Assembly: GCA_023150535.1 (NCBI GenBank)
Contig: JAKLKS010000004.1
Coordinates: forward strand, 1-43,785
DNA from: Planctomycetota bacterium
Lineage (GTDB): Bacteria > Planctomycetota > JAJSAM01 > JAKLKS01
Reading direction: 5' to 3'
DNA: 43,785 nucleotides
Numbering within the stretch: the stretch's first letter is position 1; every line of letters begins with the position of its first letter. Under the pieces are notes generated by a model, which was not told the DNA's origin, ran no database searches, and saw only the letters and a list, made by a program, of their open reading frames with translations. Position numbers and translations under genes: made by a program. Of this stretch, positions 16,882 to 24,324 are shown in pieces.

Positions 16882-17947
16882 CGCAGAGGGTCTCCATGAG
16901 GCCCCGGATGCGGTAGGCCAGCCGGCGGCAGATCTCCTCGTTCCGGTCGCCCCCGGCCGCCTCGGCGGCGAGGACCTCCCGGTGCCAGTCCAGGAAGACG
17001 GTGCCGTAGGGCAGGTGCTCGACCCGCCGCAGCGCGTCCGGCGCCAGGCCCACGACCACGTCCACCTCGCGCAGGTCCTCGTGGGAGGTCGCGAGCCTCC
17101 GCGGCGCCGCGGCGGGGCTTCCGAGCCCGCGGGCGTCCATGAAGGCGAGGACGGCCGGGTCCGCCCCGGGGGCCGGGTCCCAGCCCGCCGAAGCGTAGGA
17201 GGCCCCCTGGGGGAAGGCCTTGCGGGCGACGGCCTCCGCCAGGAGGCTCGCCCCGGCGTTGCGGTCGTCGATGAAGAGGATGCGGAAGGCGCGCGCCCGC
17301 TTCACCTCCCCCGTCACCGCGAAGATGGTCTCCTCGCAGATGTTCTTGGCCTGGTCGGCGATCCGCTCCAGGCGGCCGAGGATGACCAGGAACGCGAAGG
17401 TGTCCCGCACGGGGATGTCACGGGATTCCGCCTCGGCCAGGAGGTCCCGGTACACCTTCCGGTACACCGTGTCGTTCTGCGTCTCCATGGCCATGGTGCC
17501 GCGGGCGAGGTCGGGGCTCTGCTCGTGGAACGCCTTGAGCGACTGGCGGAGGACGGACCTCGCCTGCTCCGCCATCATCTCGATGTCGCGGGCCACCGTG
17601 ACCGGCGTGGGGGAGGTGCTCTGGACGGCCTCCCGGGAGATGGAGACGGCGTAGTCCCCCACGCGCTCCAGGGCGACGCTCAGGCGAAGGACCGCCGAGA
17701 TGGTGCGTAGGTGGCCGGCGCTGGGAAGGTGGCGGACGACGAAGGCGTGGCAGAGGCGGTCCAGCTCCCGGGTCGCCCGGTTCACGGGCTGGTCGCCGAG
17801 GATGGTCTCCGAGGCGAGGTTGCGGTCCCGCTCCAGGAAGGCCCTCACGGCGGAGCCGAGGGCGGCGTCCAGCAGGAGTCCGAGGGCCGCCACCTTCTCC
17901 CGGAGGACCTGGAGGTCCCTTCCCAGCCGCTCCTCGTAGTGGGTCAC
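16865..17947 (-). CDS. phoU: PhoU fused to a catalytically dead LMW phosphatase / ArsC-like domain
   Basis: 360 aa, GTG at 17947 with GGGGAGGAG upstream. Residues 1 to about 215 are a PhoU with both helix signatures (ALERVGDYAVSIS and RLERIADQAKNIC). Residues about 220-360 align with low-molecular-weight tyrosine phosphatase / thioredoxin-coupled arsenate reductase folds: FIDDRNAGAS (225-234) stands where the P-loop FICxGNxCRS should be, followed by YASAGWDP and DVVVGLAPDA. The catalytic Cys is Asp227 and the P-loop Arg is Ala233, so catalysis is not expected. It could be an oxyanion- or phosphoprotein-binding sensor. It sits between pstS and pstC, unlike phoU at the operon end in island 1. 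Confidence 0.85.
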   Translation of the reverse strand: MTHYEERLGRDLQVLREKVAALGLLLDAALGSAVRAFLERDRNLASETILGDQPVNRATRELDRLCHAFVVRHLPSAGHLRTISAVLRLSVALERVGDYAVSISREAVQSTSPTPVTVARDIEMMAEQARSVLRQSLKAFHEQSPDLARGTMAMETQNDTVYRKVYRDLLAEAESRDIPVRDTFAFLVILGRLERIADQAKNICEETIFAVTGEVKRARAFRILFIDDRNAGASLLAEAVARKAFPQGASYASAGWDPAPGADPAVLAFMDARGLGSPAAAPRRLATSHEDLREVDVVVGLAPDALRRVEHLPYGTVFLDWHREVLAAEAAGGDRNEEICRRLAYRIRGLMETLCGEHAG

Positions 17948-17967
17948 GGGCTCCTCCCCGGGGGCCC

Positions 17968-18840
17968 CTACCTGCCGCCCAGGGGGCGGACGGGGGCGTA
18001 CCCCTTGTCCTGGATGATGCGCTGGCCCGCGTCCGAGAGGATCCAGTCGAGGTAGGCGCGGACCTCCCCGGCCGGCTGCCCGCGGGTGTACATGAACAGC
18101 GGCCGCGCGATGGGGTAGGTGCCGTCCAGGGCGGTGGACACGGTCGGGGCGACGCCGGGCTTCCCCTCGCCCCCGGAGACCTTGAGGACCCGGACCTTGT
18201 CGGATTCGTAGGCGAGGCCGCTGAACCCGATGGAACCCGGGGTGCGCGCCACGAGATCCACCACGTCCTTGGAGCCCTGCATGTCGAGGGAGCCCAGCGC
18301 GTACTCCCGCTTCCCGAGGACGGCCTCCTTGAAGTACTCGTAGGTGCCGGAGTTGTTCTGGCGGCTCACCCGGACGATCTTCCCCCCCTCGGCGCCGGGT
18401 ACGGTCACCCCGAGGTCCTCCCAGCGGGCGATCTTCCCTCCCTCGCCGTAGATCTCGGCCAGCTGGGCCAGGGTGATGGACTCCAGGGGATTCGAGCGGT
18501 GCACGTAGACCGCGAGGGCGTCGTGGCCGACCACGAACTCGACGGGCTCGATGCCCTTCGCCTTCGCCTGGGCGCGTTCGGAATCCTTGAGCGAGCGGCT
18601 CGAGTTGGCGATCTCCACGTTCCCGTTGATGAGCGCCGAGATGCCGACCCCGGATCCGCCCCCCGTCACCGAGACGGCGACCTCCGGCTTCACGTCCCGG
18701 TAGCGCTCCGCCCATGCCTGGGCGACGTTGACGAGGGTGTCCGAGCCCTTGTTCTGGATGGCGGCGCGGTTCGAGGACCTCCCCCCGCAGGCGGGGACGA
18801 GGAGGCAGAGGGCGAGGGCGGCGGCGAGGGCGCGGTTCAC
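17968..18840 (-). CDS. pstS: Phosphate-binding lipoprotein PstS (island 2)
   Basis: 290 aa from the GTG at 18840, preceded by GAAGGAGG; the longer frame upstream is rejected because it lies in the intergenic region and would put the signal peptide internally. The signal peptide ends in a lipobox (LLVPAC, Cys18). The mature domain shows PstS phosphate-contact segments NKGSDTLVN, TGGGSGVGI, ANSSRSLKD and RQNNSGTYEYF. It heads the island-2 operon and is divergent from porin 1. It differs clearly in sequence and anchoring from the island-1 PstS. A TTGTGC-N17-TATGCA promoter-like pair lies upstream, with no clear Pho box. Confidence 0.92.
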   Translation of the reverse strand: MNRALAAALALCLLVPACGGRSSNRAAIQNKGSDTLVNVAQAWAERYRDVKPEVAVSVTGGGSGVGISALINGNVEIANSSRSLKDSERAQAKAKGIEPVEFVVGHDALAVYVHRSNPLESITLAQLAEIYGEGGKIARWEDLGVTVPGAEGGKIVRVSRQNNSGTYEYFKEAVLGKREYALGSLDMQGSKDVVDLVARTPGSIGFSGLAYESDKVRVLKVSGGEGKPGVAPTVSTALDGTYPIARPLFMYTRGQPAGEVRAYLDWILSDAGQRIIQDKGYAPVRPLGGR

Positions 18841-19187
18841 GGGGCCTCCTTCCCTTCCGGGAACAACACCGCCTTTGCATAACCCTTGTCGGCGGGCCGC
18901 ACAAGGTCCAACCGGGGGGCGGGAGGGACGGGGTCGCGCGGGCCCCGACGGGGACGGGAGCCCGCCATCTCCGGGGGGAGACGGCCGGCGGCAGTGCCGC
19001 CTTCGGGAGGGAAGGCCCCCCGGGGGGCGCCCCTCCCCCCGTGCCGGCGGCGGCACGGAAGGGGGAGCCGAGGAGGCCCGTGGTTGGCCGGGGGCCCGCT
19101 CTCTTGACGACATCTTTGCGGAGCGGCAACCCCTCGTTCAAGATCGAGGGGATCCTCCGGCGGGGACACCCCAGGGAGTGGAACGCC
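18841..19187. other. Divergent intergenic region between pstS (island 2) and porin 1
   Basis: 347 bases without a gene. On the minus strand a TTGTGC-N17-TATGCA pair (about 18876-18904) could be the pstS promoter. On the plus strand the porin Pho box starts at 19104. The stretch around 18960-19095 is C/G-rich with short palindromes (e.g. GCCGGCGGC). No ORF with family resemblance is seen. Confidence 0.5.
19104..19142 (+). promoter_or_regulatory. Pho box upstream of porin 1
   Basis: TTGACG (19104-19109) and TTTGCG (19115-19120) are 11 bp apart, and TTCAAG (19137-19142) lies in the same register two turns on. A -10-like GATCCT starts at 19151. Confidence 0.6.
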
Positions 19188-20585
19188 ATGCGCATCGCCG
19201 CCGCCGGCCTCGCCGCCGCGCTCTGCCTGCAGCCCGCCGCCCTCGCCGCCGACCCCGCCGACGGGGCCCCTCCGAAGACGGAGACGGAGAGGAGGCTCGA
19301 GGAGGTGCTCGCCGAACTGGAGCGCCAGCGCCTGGAGATCGACGGCCTCAAGGCGAAATTGGCGACGGTGGAATCCGGGGCCGGCGTCGAGGCCGTGGTC
19401 GCCCGGTACCTCGAGGACGCGGCGAAGGAGGCGAAGAAGGAGCCGTCGAAGGACGACTTCCGCGTCTTCTGGAAGGACACCCTCAGCTTCGAGACCGCGG
19501 ACAGGGCCGTGACGCTCAAGATCGGCGGCCGCGTCCACTACGACATGGTCTTCCCCGACGCCGACGACGACGTCGAGGCGGCCCGGGGGGACTACGACGC
19601 GACGGCCGGCGCCCGCCGCCTCCGCATGGAGTTCGGCGGGACCCTCTTCGGCACCGTCTACTTCCAGAACAGCGTGGAGTTCGCCGGCACCTCCTACGCG
19701 TGGAAGGACAACTACTTCGGCCTCAGGGGCCTCCCCCTCGGCCTGGACTTCCGGGCCGGGTACTTCAAGGAGCCCTTCAGCCTCGAGCAGGTGACCAGCA
19801 GCAACTTCACCACCTTCCAGGAGCGCTCCTCCGTGGACGTCTTCGCCCCCGCCTTCAACCACGGGGCCATGGTCTCGGGGACCGCCGTCGAGAACCGGGC
19901 GTGGTGGTGGGCCGGGGACTTCTGGGACGGCTCCACCGGCACCGCCCCCATGAACCACAATTTCACCGGCCGGATCGCCGGCCTTCCCTATTTCGAGAAG
20001 GAGGACGCCGCCCTCGTCCACCTCGGCCTCTCCGTCTCCGACCGCAGCCCCGAATCGGAGACCCACCGCTACCAGCAGCGCCCCGAGGCCCCCTTCGTCC
20101 CCCGCCTCGTGGACACGGGGACCTTCTCCGTGGACGACCGGACGCTCCTGGGGTTCGAGGGCGCCTGGGTGATGGGGCCCTTCTCCGCGCAGGCGGAGTG
20201 GATGCAGGCGTCGAACTCCTCCCACCCCGACGCCGGCCCGGCCGGGGGCGACCCCGACTACCGGGGGTGGTACGCCTACGTCTCCTGGTTCCCCACGGGC
20301 GAGAGCCGCGCGGAGGGGTACTCGAAGGGCGCCTTCGGCCGCATCCGCCCGAAGGAGAACTGGGACGGCAAGGGCGGGATGGGGGCCTGGGAGGTGGCGC
20401 TGCGCTACTCGGTCCTCGACCTCGACGACGACGGCGTGGACGGCGGGGTCATGGACTCCTGGACCCTGGGGGTCAACTGGCACCTCAACCCCAACGCGAG
20501 GGTCATGATCAACTACGTGATGTCGAACCTCCACCGCGTGGGGGACGTCGACACCGTGGAGGTCCGCTTCCAGGTCTGCTTCTAG
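19188..20585 (+). CDS. OprP/OprO-type phosphate-selective outer-membrane porin (porin 1)
   Basis: 465 aa. The signal peptide (about residues 1-21) is followed by a Glu/Arg/Leu-rich coiled coil (about 30-62), as in trimeric porins with periplasmic stalks. The rest is a beta-barrel of alternating amphipathic strands ending in a terminal Phe (RFQVCF), the usual outer-membrane assembly signal. Weak markers of the OprP/OprO family are present (GGRVHYDMVF near the barrel start, GYFKEPFSLEQ, GAWVMGPFSAQAEW). The Pho box upstream supports a role in phosphate or phosphate-like anion entry. A close paralogue lies at 28872. The ATG at 19188 is chosen because the signal peptide begins there. Confidence 0.87.
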   Translation: MRIAAAGLAAALCLQPAALAADPADGAPPKTETERRLEEVLAELERQRLEIDGLKAKLATVESGAGVEAVVARYLEDAAKEAKKEPSKDDFRVFWKDTLSFETADRAVTLKIGGRVHYDMVFPDADDDVEAARGDYDATAGARRLRMEFGGTLFGTVYFQNSVEFAGTSYAWKDNYFGLRGLPLGLDFRAGYFKEPFSLEQVTSSNFTTFQERSSVDVFAPAFNHGAMVSGTAVENRAWWWAGDFWDGSTGTAPMNHNFTGRIAGLPYFEKEDAALVHLGLSVSDRSPESETHRYQQRPEAPFVPRLVDTGTFSVDDRTLLGFEGAWVMGPFSAQAEWMQASNSSHPDAGPAGGDPDYRGWYAYVSWFPTGESRAEGYSKGAFGRIRPKENWDGKGGMGAWEVALRYSVLDLDDDGVDGGVMDSWTLGVNWHLNPNARVMINYVMSNLHRVGDVDTVEVRFQVCF

Positions 20586-20606
20586 CCCGCCGGGCGCGGT
20601 CCGCGC

Positions 20607-20635
20607 GCGCCCCGCGGCGCCCCGCCGCGGGGCGC
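20607..20635 (+). terminator. Strong hairpin after porin 1
   Basis: A perfect 12-bp all-G/C stem (20607-20618 with 20624-20635) and a 5-nt loop lie 22 bases after the porin stop. It is likely a terminator although the T-run is missing. Confidence 0.6.
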
Positions 20636-20682
20636 CCCGGTTCCGGGGGACCCCCCGCCGCCGCGGTGTGACCGGACGCGCA

Positions 20683-20717
20683 ATCACATGGACATATCCG
20701 CATACATGGGGGATGAT
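20683..20717 (+). promoter_or_regulatory. AT-rich operator/promoter segment of the arsR operon
   Basis: Inside a very GC-rich region, the 35 bases around ACATATCCGCATACATG are strikingly AT-rich and hold a loose dyad (ACATAT / ATACATG) and two ACATGG copies. GATGAT (20712-20717) lies 6 nt before the GTG at 20724. This looks like an ArsR operator overlapping the promoter, which argues against the upstream ATGs (20688, 20706) as starts. Confidence 0.45.
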
Positions 20718-20723
20718 GGGCCC

Positions 20724-21098
20724 GTGGCGACCCTCGACGACGCCGTCCGGATCGGGAAGGCCCTGTCGGACCGCACCCGCGTGCGGATCCTGGCCGCCCT
20801 GACCGTCCGGCCCCTCTGCGTCTGCGAGATCACCGCCCTCGTCCCCGCGGGGCAGCCGGCCGTGTCCCGCCACCTGGGGATCCTGCGCGCCGCGGGGCTC
20901 GTGGAGGACGTCCGCGACGGGAGGTGGGTCAACTACCGGCTCCGCCGGGTCGACCGCCGCCTCCTCGCCGGCGCCGCCCTCCGGTGCCTCTCCGCGGGCC
21001 TCGCGGGCGATCCCGACCTGCGCGGGGTGCGCGACCGCGCGAGGACCGTGTGCCGCACCAGGCTCCGAGCGCCCCCCCGGCGGAGGGCCCTCCCTTGA
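20724..21098 (+). CDS. arsR: ArsR-family metalloid-responsive repressor
   Basis: 124 aa from GTG 20724; in-frame ATGs at 20688 and 20706 would add 12 or 6 residues but fall inside the operator-like AT-rich stretch and have no Shine-Dalgarno. It has a winged-helix ArsR fold: KALSDRTRVRILAAL, then LCVCEITALV, and the recognition helix AVSRHLGILRAAGLV. The CVC motif in helix alpha-3 corresponds to the As(III)/Sb(III)-binding Cys pair of the ELCVCDL motif in classical ArsR. It heads an operon of two thioredoxin-like proteins, CcdA and a permease, all closely packed. Likely function: derepression by a trivalent metalloid or soft metal. The exact ligand is inferred. Confidence 0.85.
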   Translation: MATLDDAVRIGKALSDRTRVRILAALTVRPLCVCEITALVPAGQPAVSRHLGILRAAGLVEDVRDGRWVNYRLRRVDRRLLAGAALRCLSAGLAGDPDLRGVRDRARTVCRTRLRAPPRRRALP

Positions 21099-21129
21099 TG
21101 GCCCCCGGATCCCCGGGGGAGGAGGCCCC

Positions 21130-21387
21130 GTGCCCGTCTACGTCGAGGTGTTCGGCCCCGGCTGCGCGAAGTGCGAGGAGTCGGCGAAGGTGGCGGCGAA
21201 GTTCCTCGCCGACCGGCGGATCCCGGGAGAGGTCGTCAAGTTCAAGGACGTGAACAGCATGGCGTCCCGGGGCATCCTGCGGACGCCGACGGTCCTCATC
21301 GACGAGGAGAGGGTGGTCGAGGGGCGGGTCCTCCGGGAATCCGACCTGGACGCCTGGCTGCGGCGCCACCCGGAGGCGGCGCGGTGA
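21130..21387 (+). CDS. Small thioredoxin-fold redox-active disulfide protein (CxxC)
   Basis: 85 aa, GTG start with GGGGGAGGAGG upstream. It is a short thioredoxin-like fold of the Thioredoxin_3 / redox-active disulfide protein 2 type, with the active site GPGCAKC (Cys12, Cys15) and the cis-Pro segment RTPTVLID. It has no signal peptide and is cytoplasmic. Small proteins of this family are often neighbours of ArsR regulators and ArsP/SO_0444-type permeases, as here. It probably delivers or accepts reducing equivalents for the permease system. The stop overlaps the next gene's GTG as GTGA, so translation is coupled. Confidence 0.85.
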   Translation: MPVYVEVFGPGCAKCEESAKVAAKFLADRRIPGEVVKFKDVNSMASRGILRTPTVLIDEERVVEGRVLRESDLDAWLRRHPEAAR

Positions 21388-21827
21388 CCCCCCGCTCCGC
21401 CGCCGCGCTGGCGGGGCTCGTCGTCCTCGTGGCGGGGCTCGCGGTCTACCGGGAGTCGCGCCGGGAGGGCCCGGGCCCCGCTCCAGGCTCCCCCCCCGCC
21501 GCCGCCCCGGCCCCCGCCCCCTCCGCCGCCCCCGCGCCCGCCCCCCTCCCCCGGGTGCTCGACTTCGGCCGGGACACCTGAGCCTCCTGCAAGCGGATGA
21601 AGCCGGTTCTGGAGGAACTGGCCCGGAGGCACGAGGGGAAGGTGGAGGTCCGCATCGTGGACATCCGCGAGCCCGCGGGGGAGGAGCTCGCGAGGACCCA
21701 CCGCGTGAACCTCATCCCGACCCAGGTCCTGCTGGACGCGGCGGGGAGGGAGCGGTTCCGCCACGAGGGGTTCCTCCCCCTGGAGGACCTGGAGGCGGAG
21801 CTGGCGAGGCTCGGATGGACCCGCTGA
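21384..21827 (+). CDS. Membrane-anchored thioredoxin selenoprotein (UxxC), in-frame UGA at codon 66
   Basis: 147 residues if the in-frame TGA at 21579-21581 is read as selenocysteine. GTG 21384 overlaps the previous stop. Residues about 7-22 form a membrane anchor, then an Ala/Pro linker, then a thioredoxin domain. The active site reads RDT-Sec66-ASC69-KRMKP, where relatives have CxxCK; the cis-Pro segment is IPTQVLLD and the family C-terminus FRHEGFLPLEDLEAEL is intact. The frame stays open on both sides with good homology. A SECIS-like hairpin starts 20 nt after the UGA. TGA is a normal stop elsewhere in the window, so code reassignment is not the explanation. A standard gene caller would report two broken pieces. 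It overlaps ccdA by 13 bases, which suggests electron supply from CcdA. A nonsense mutation is the alternative. Confidence 0.8.
21602..21622 (+). promoter_or_regulatory. Bacterial SECIS-like hairpin downstream of UGA
   Basis: An 8-bp stem GCCGGTTC / GAACTGGC (one G.U pair) carries the 5-nt loop TGGAG. The loop starts 28 nt after the UGA and has G at loop position 2, both within the known bacterial SECIS rules. The stem uses GTT and GAA codons, which are rare in this genome, exactly where they pair. Confidence 0.75.
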
Positions 21828-22540
21828 TCCTCCTCGCCGCCGCCTCGGAGGAGGGCCTGGCGGAGACGGTGCGCCGGCTCCTGGCGGAGTCCCCCTGGCT
21901 CGCCCCTGGGGCGGTGTTCCTCGGGGGGGTGCTCACGGCGCTCAATCCCTGCGTGCTGGCGACGCTCCCCCTGGTGGTGGCCTTCGTCGGGGGGCGGAGG
22001 GACGCGACCTCCGCGGGCCGGGGGATCGCGCTCACCCTCGCCTTCGTCGGGGGGCTCTCCGCGTCCTTCGCCGCCCTCGGCGTCGCCGCCGCGCTGACGG
22101 GGCGCCTGCTCGGGGACGCGGGGAGGTTCTGGGACTACGCGATCCTCGTCGTCTGCCTCGCCATGGGGGTCCACCTGACGGGGCTCCTCGAGGTCCCGCT
22201 CCCGAACTGGACCGTGACGCCCCGCTGGAGGGGCCTGCCGGGGGCGGCGGCCCTCGGCGCGCTCTTCGGCGCCGTCTCGACCCCCTGCGCCACGCCCATC
22301 CTCGTCGTCGTCATGGCCTACGTGGCCTCCTCGGGGGCGAGCCTCGCCTGGGGGGCGTTCCTCCTGTTCGTCTACGCGCTGGGGCACAGCCTTCTCCTCT
22401 TCGCCGTGGGGGCGTCCGCCGGCGCGGCGCGCACCCTCCTCGAATCCCCCCGTCTCGCCCTGGCCGGGCGGCGGCTCCGGCAGGGGGCCGGGATCCTCAT
22501 CGCCGCCGTCGGCGTCTGGGTCTTCCTCTCGAGGTCCTGA
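21815..22540 (+). CDS. ccdA: CcdA-type thiol-disulfide transmembrane electron carrier
   Basis: 241 aa, ATG overlapping the selenoprotein by 13 bases. Six hydrophobic helices in two three-helix halves are visible, each with the conserved Cys-Pro type segment (NPCVLATLPL in the first, STPCATPIL in the second). Those two Cys form the transmembrane redox pair of the CcdA/DsbD-beta family, which passes electrons from cytoplasmic thioredoxin to periplasmic thiol proteins. In this operon the natural partners are the cytoplasmic CxxC protein inside and the membrane-anchored UxxC thioredoxin outside. A role in cytochrome c maturation is possible but no such genes are near. Confidence 0.9.
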   Translation: MDPLILLAAASEEGLAETVRRLLAESPWLAPGAVFLGGVLTALNPCVLATLPLVVAFVGGRRDATSAGRGIALTLAFVGGLSASFAALGVAAALTGRLLGDAGRFWDYAILVVCLAMGVHLTGLLEVPLPNWTVTPRWRGLPGAAALGALFGAVSTPCATPILVVVMAYVASSGASLAWGAFLLFVYALGHSLLLFAVGASAGAARTLLESPRLALAGRRLRQGAGILIAAVGVWVFLSRS

Positions 22541-22543
22541 ACC

Positions 22544-23713
22544 ATGTCCGAGCGCGCGAAGCTCCTCCTCCTCGCCGGCGTCTTCCTCGCCTGCTGGGCC
22601 ACCCCCTTCGGGGAGCCCCGTGTCCAGGGGGCGATCCTCGAGGGATTCCGCCTCCTCGGGGACTACGCCCGCGAGCACGTGATCCTCTGCCTCGTCCCGG
22701 CGCTCTTCATCGCCGGGGGGATCGTGGTCTTCCTCTCCCAGGGCGCGGTGATGCGGTACCTCGGGGCGAAGGCGGACCGGGTCGTGGCCTACGCCGTGGC
22801 CTCGGTCTCCGGGGGGATCCTGGCCGTCTGCTCCTGCACCGTCCTGCCGCTCTTCGCGGGGATCTACCGCCGCGGCGCCGGGCTCGGGCCCGCGACCTCC
22901 TTCCTGTACTCGGGACCGGCCATCAACGTGCTGGCCATCGTCCTGACGGCGCGGGTGCTCGGGTGGGAGATCGGCCTCGCCCGGGGCCTCGGGGCGATCC
23001 TGTTCGCGGTCGTCATCGGGCTGTCCATGGGGGCGCTCTTCCGCGGGGAGGAGGAGGAGCGGATCGAGAACGGCCCCGACCCCTTCGCGGCGGAGGGGGA
23101 GGCCGGGATCGGCCGGGCGGCCGCCATCCTCGGGGCGATGGTCGGCCTCCTCGTCTTCGCCAACTGGTCGAGGCCGGCGGAGGCCGGGGGGGTCCTCCAC
23201 GCCGTCTGGACCGTGAAGTGGTGGCTCGCCGGGGCCTGCCTCGCGGCCACGCTCCTCCTGGCCTGGAAGCGGTACGGCGCGGAGGAGCGGAGGACCTGGG
23301 TCGAGGAGACCTGGACCTACGCGAAGATGATGCTCCCGCTCCTGCTGGCCGGCGTCCTCGTCTCCGGCTTCCTCCTCGGCCGCCCCGGCGAGGACGCGGG
23401 CATCGTCCCCGAGCGCTGGATCCGGGACCTCGTCGGGGGGAACTCCCTGGCCGCCAACTTCTTCGCGGCGCTCTTCGGCGTCCTCATGTACTTCGCCACG
23501 CTCACCGAGGTCCCCATCCTCCAGGGGCTCATCGGGTCCGGCATGGGGCAGGGGCCGGCGCTGGCGCTCCTCCTCTCCGGACCGGCCGTCTCCCTCCCGA
23601 GCCTGCTGGTCATCCGCGGCGTGCTCGGGACGAGGAAGACCCTCGCCTACGCGGGGCTCGTCCTCGTCTTCTCGACCCTCGCGGGGTGGATCTACGGGGG
23701 GCTGGCGGGCTGA
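22544..23713 (+). CDS. ArsP / SO_0444-type permease (DUF318 family)
   Basis: 389 aa, ATG 22544, 3 bases after the ccdA stop. About ten hydrophobic helices are arranged as two repeats around a charged central loop (about residues 165-190). The hallmark CSCTVLPLFAGIYRRGAG with its Cys-Ser-Cys motif, followed by SFLYSGPAINVLA, identifies the permease family that includes ArsP (trivalent organoarsenical export) and SO_0444-type metal efflux proteins. The second half has the matching TEVPILQGLIGSGMG and SGPAVSLPS. Context with ArsR and thioredoxins supports efflux of a thiol-reactive metalloid or metal. The substrate is not decided by sequence. Confidence 0.85.
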   Translation: MSERAKLLLLAGVFLACWATPFGEPRVQGAILEGFRLLGDYAREHVILCLVPALFIAGGIVVFLSQGAVMRYLGAKADRVVAYAVASVSGGILAVCSCTVLPLFAGIYRRGAGLGPATSFLYSGPAINVLAIVLTARVLGWEIGLARGLGAILFAVVIGLSMGALFRGEEEERIENGPDPFAAEGEAGIGRAAAILGAMVGLLVFANWSRPAEAGGVLHAVWTVKWWLAGACLAATLLLAWKRYGAEERRTWVEETWTYAKMMLPLLLAGVLVSGFLLGRPGEDAGIVPERWIRDLVGGNSLAANFFAALFGVLMYFATLTEVPILQGLIGSGMGQGPALALLLSGPAVSLPSLLVIRGVLGTRKTLAYAGLVLVFSTLAGWIYGGLAG

Positions 23714-23739
23714 GAGGAGCCGGGAGGGGCCCTCCCCGG

Positions 23740-23770
23740 TTTCTGCGGCCCCCTTGCCCCCTCTTCGCGG
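23740..23770 (+). repeat. Outer direct repeat, left copy (31 bp)
   Basis: Matches 28741-28771 in the same orientation, including a 20-base identical run at 23741-23760. The right copy runs into the Pho box of porin 2. The left copy has a degenerate box (TTCGCG in place of TTCACG) and no downstream hexamer. Confidence 0.75.
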
Positions 23771-23874
23771 GGGTGCAAGACCGTTCCTGAGCGCTCCGCT
23801 CCGGATCCCGAGGGCGGCTCCCCTTCTCCCTTCGGAGGAGGCGTTCCCCCGCTCCACGGCCTCGCGCCGCCTCC

Positions 23875-24018
23875 GGCGGGGAGGGGACCCCGCCGGGCGA
23901 CGCCCTTGCGGGATGGTGGGGCCATCGAGCCCCTCCCGGGGACTCCCTCCCCGCCGGGAGAAGCCACCGGGGTTCCGAGGGCCCTCCCCTCCCGCCGGTC
24001 ACCGCCGGCCCCTCCACC
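23875..24018 (-). repeat. 144-bp inverted repeat, left arm
   Basis: Its reverse complement matches 28533-28676 at about 90% by eye, including perfect runs of 24 and 28 bases. It lies between the permease operon and the ttrB-like gene. Function unknown; see the finding on the bounded cassette. Confidence 0.85.
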
Positions 24019-24324
24019 CCGCCGAGGACTCGCCCCCCTTCCCCCTTCCGGCGGGCCGTGAGGCGGAGGCAACGGCCTCTCCCATCAACGGAGATTGGGG
24101 GTTAATCCAAACGGGTGCAGGGAATTTCCCCCTCCGACCGGGCTTCCTCCCCAAACCGAACTCGCGACCACTCGCCCGTCACCCCGGTTCCTTGCCGGGC
24201 GTCAATCTCCCCCCGCGGGGCCCGTCGGTTGCTGGGCGACTTCGCCAGTCCGCAATCGGAGCTCCGGCCCGTGAGCCGGATGAGGATGCGGTGCAGCCTT
24301 GGGCCGCTGCAGGGAGGGCGAGGA

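Larger units (their letters stand above)
23714..24324. other. 611-bp gene-free region upstream of the reductase cassette
   Basis: It holds one copy of the 31-bp direct repeat (23740-23770), the left 144-bp inverted repeat (23875-24018), and a more AT-rich stretch (about 24080-24260) unlike the rest of the window. That stretch contains GGGTTAATCC and GGGAATTTCC, candidates for a promoter or operator. A small stem TGCAGC / GCTGCA (24292-24311) lies just before the ttrB-like ribosome-binding site. No gene is supported; the long open frame across it is a GC artefact. Confidence 0.5.

Noticed and set aside
18871..18890. TTTGCA-N5-CTTGTC as a Pho box for island-2 pstS
   Set aside because: Wrong strand for pstS and poor match to the consensus seen at five other promoters.
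18841..19519. Long N-terminal extensions of the island-2 pstS or phoU frames into the intergenic region
   Set aside because: They would place signal peptides or domains internally and cross the divergent promoters; GTG 18840 and GTG 17947 have ribosome-binding sites.
21579..21581. TGA as an ordinary nonsense mutation splitting a thioredoxin gene
   Set aside because: The stop falls exactly on the active-site Cys, reading resumes perfectly, operon overlaps on both sides are intact, and a SECIS-like hairpin follows. Code reassignment is excluded because many genes here end in TGA.
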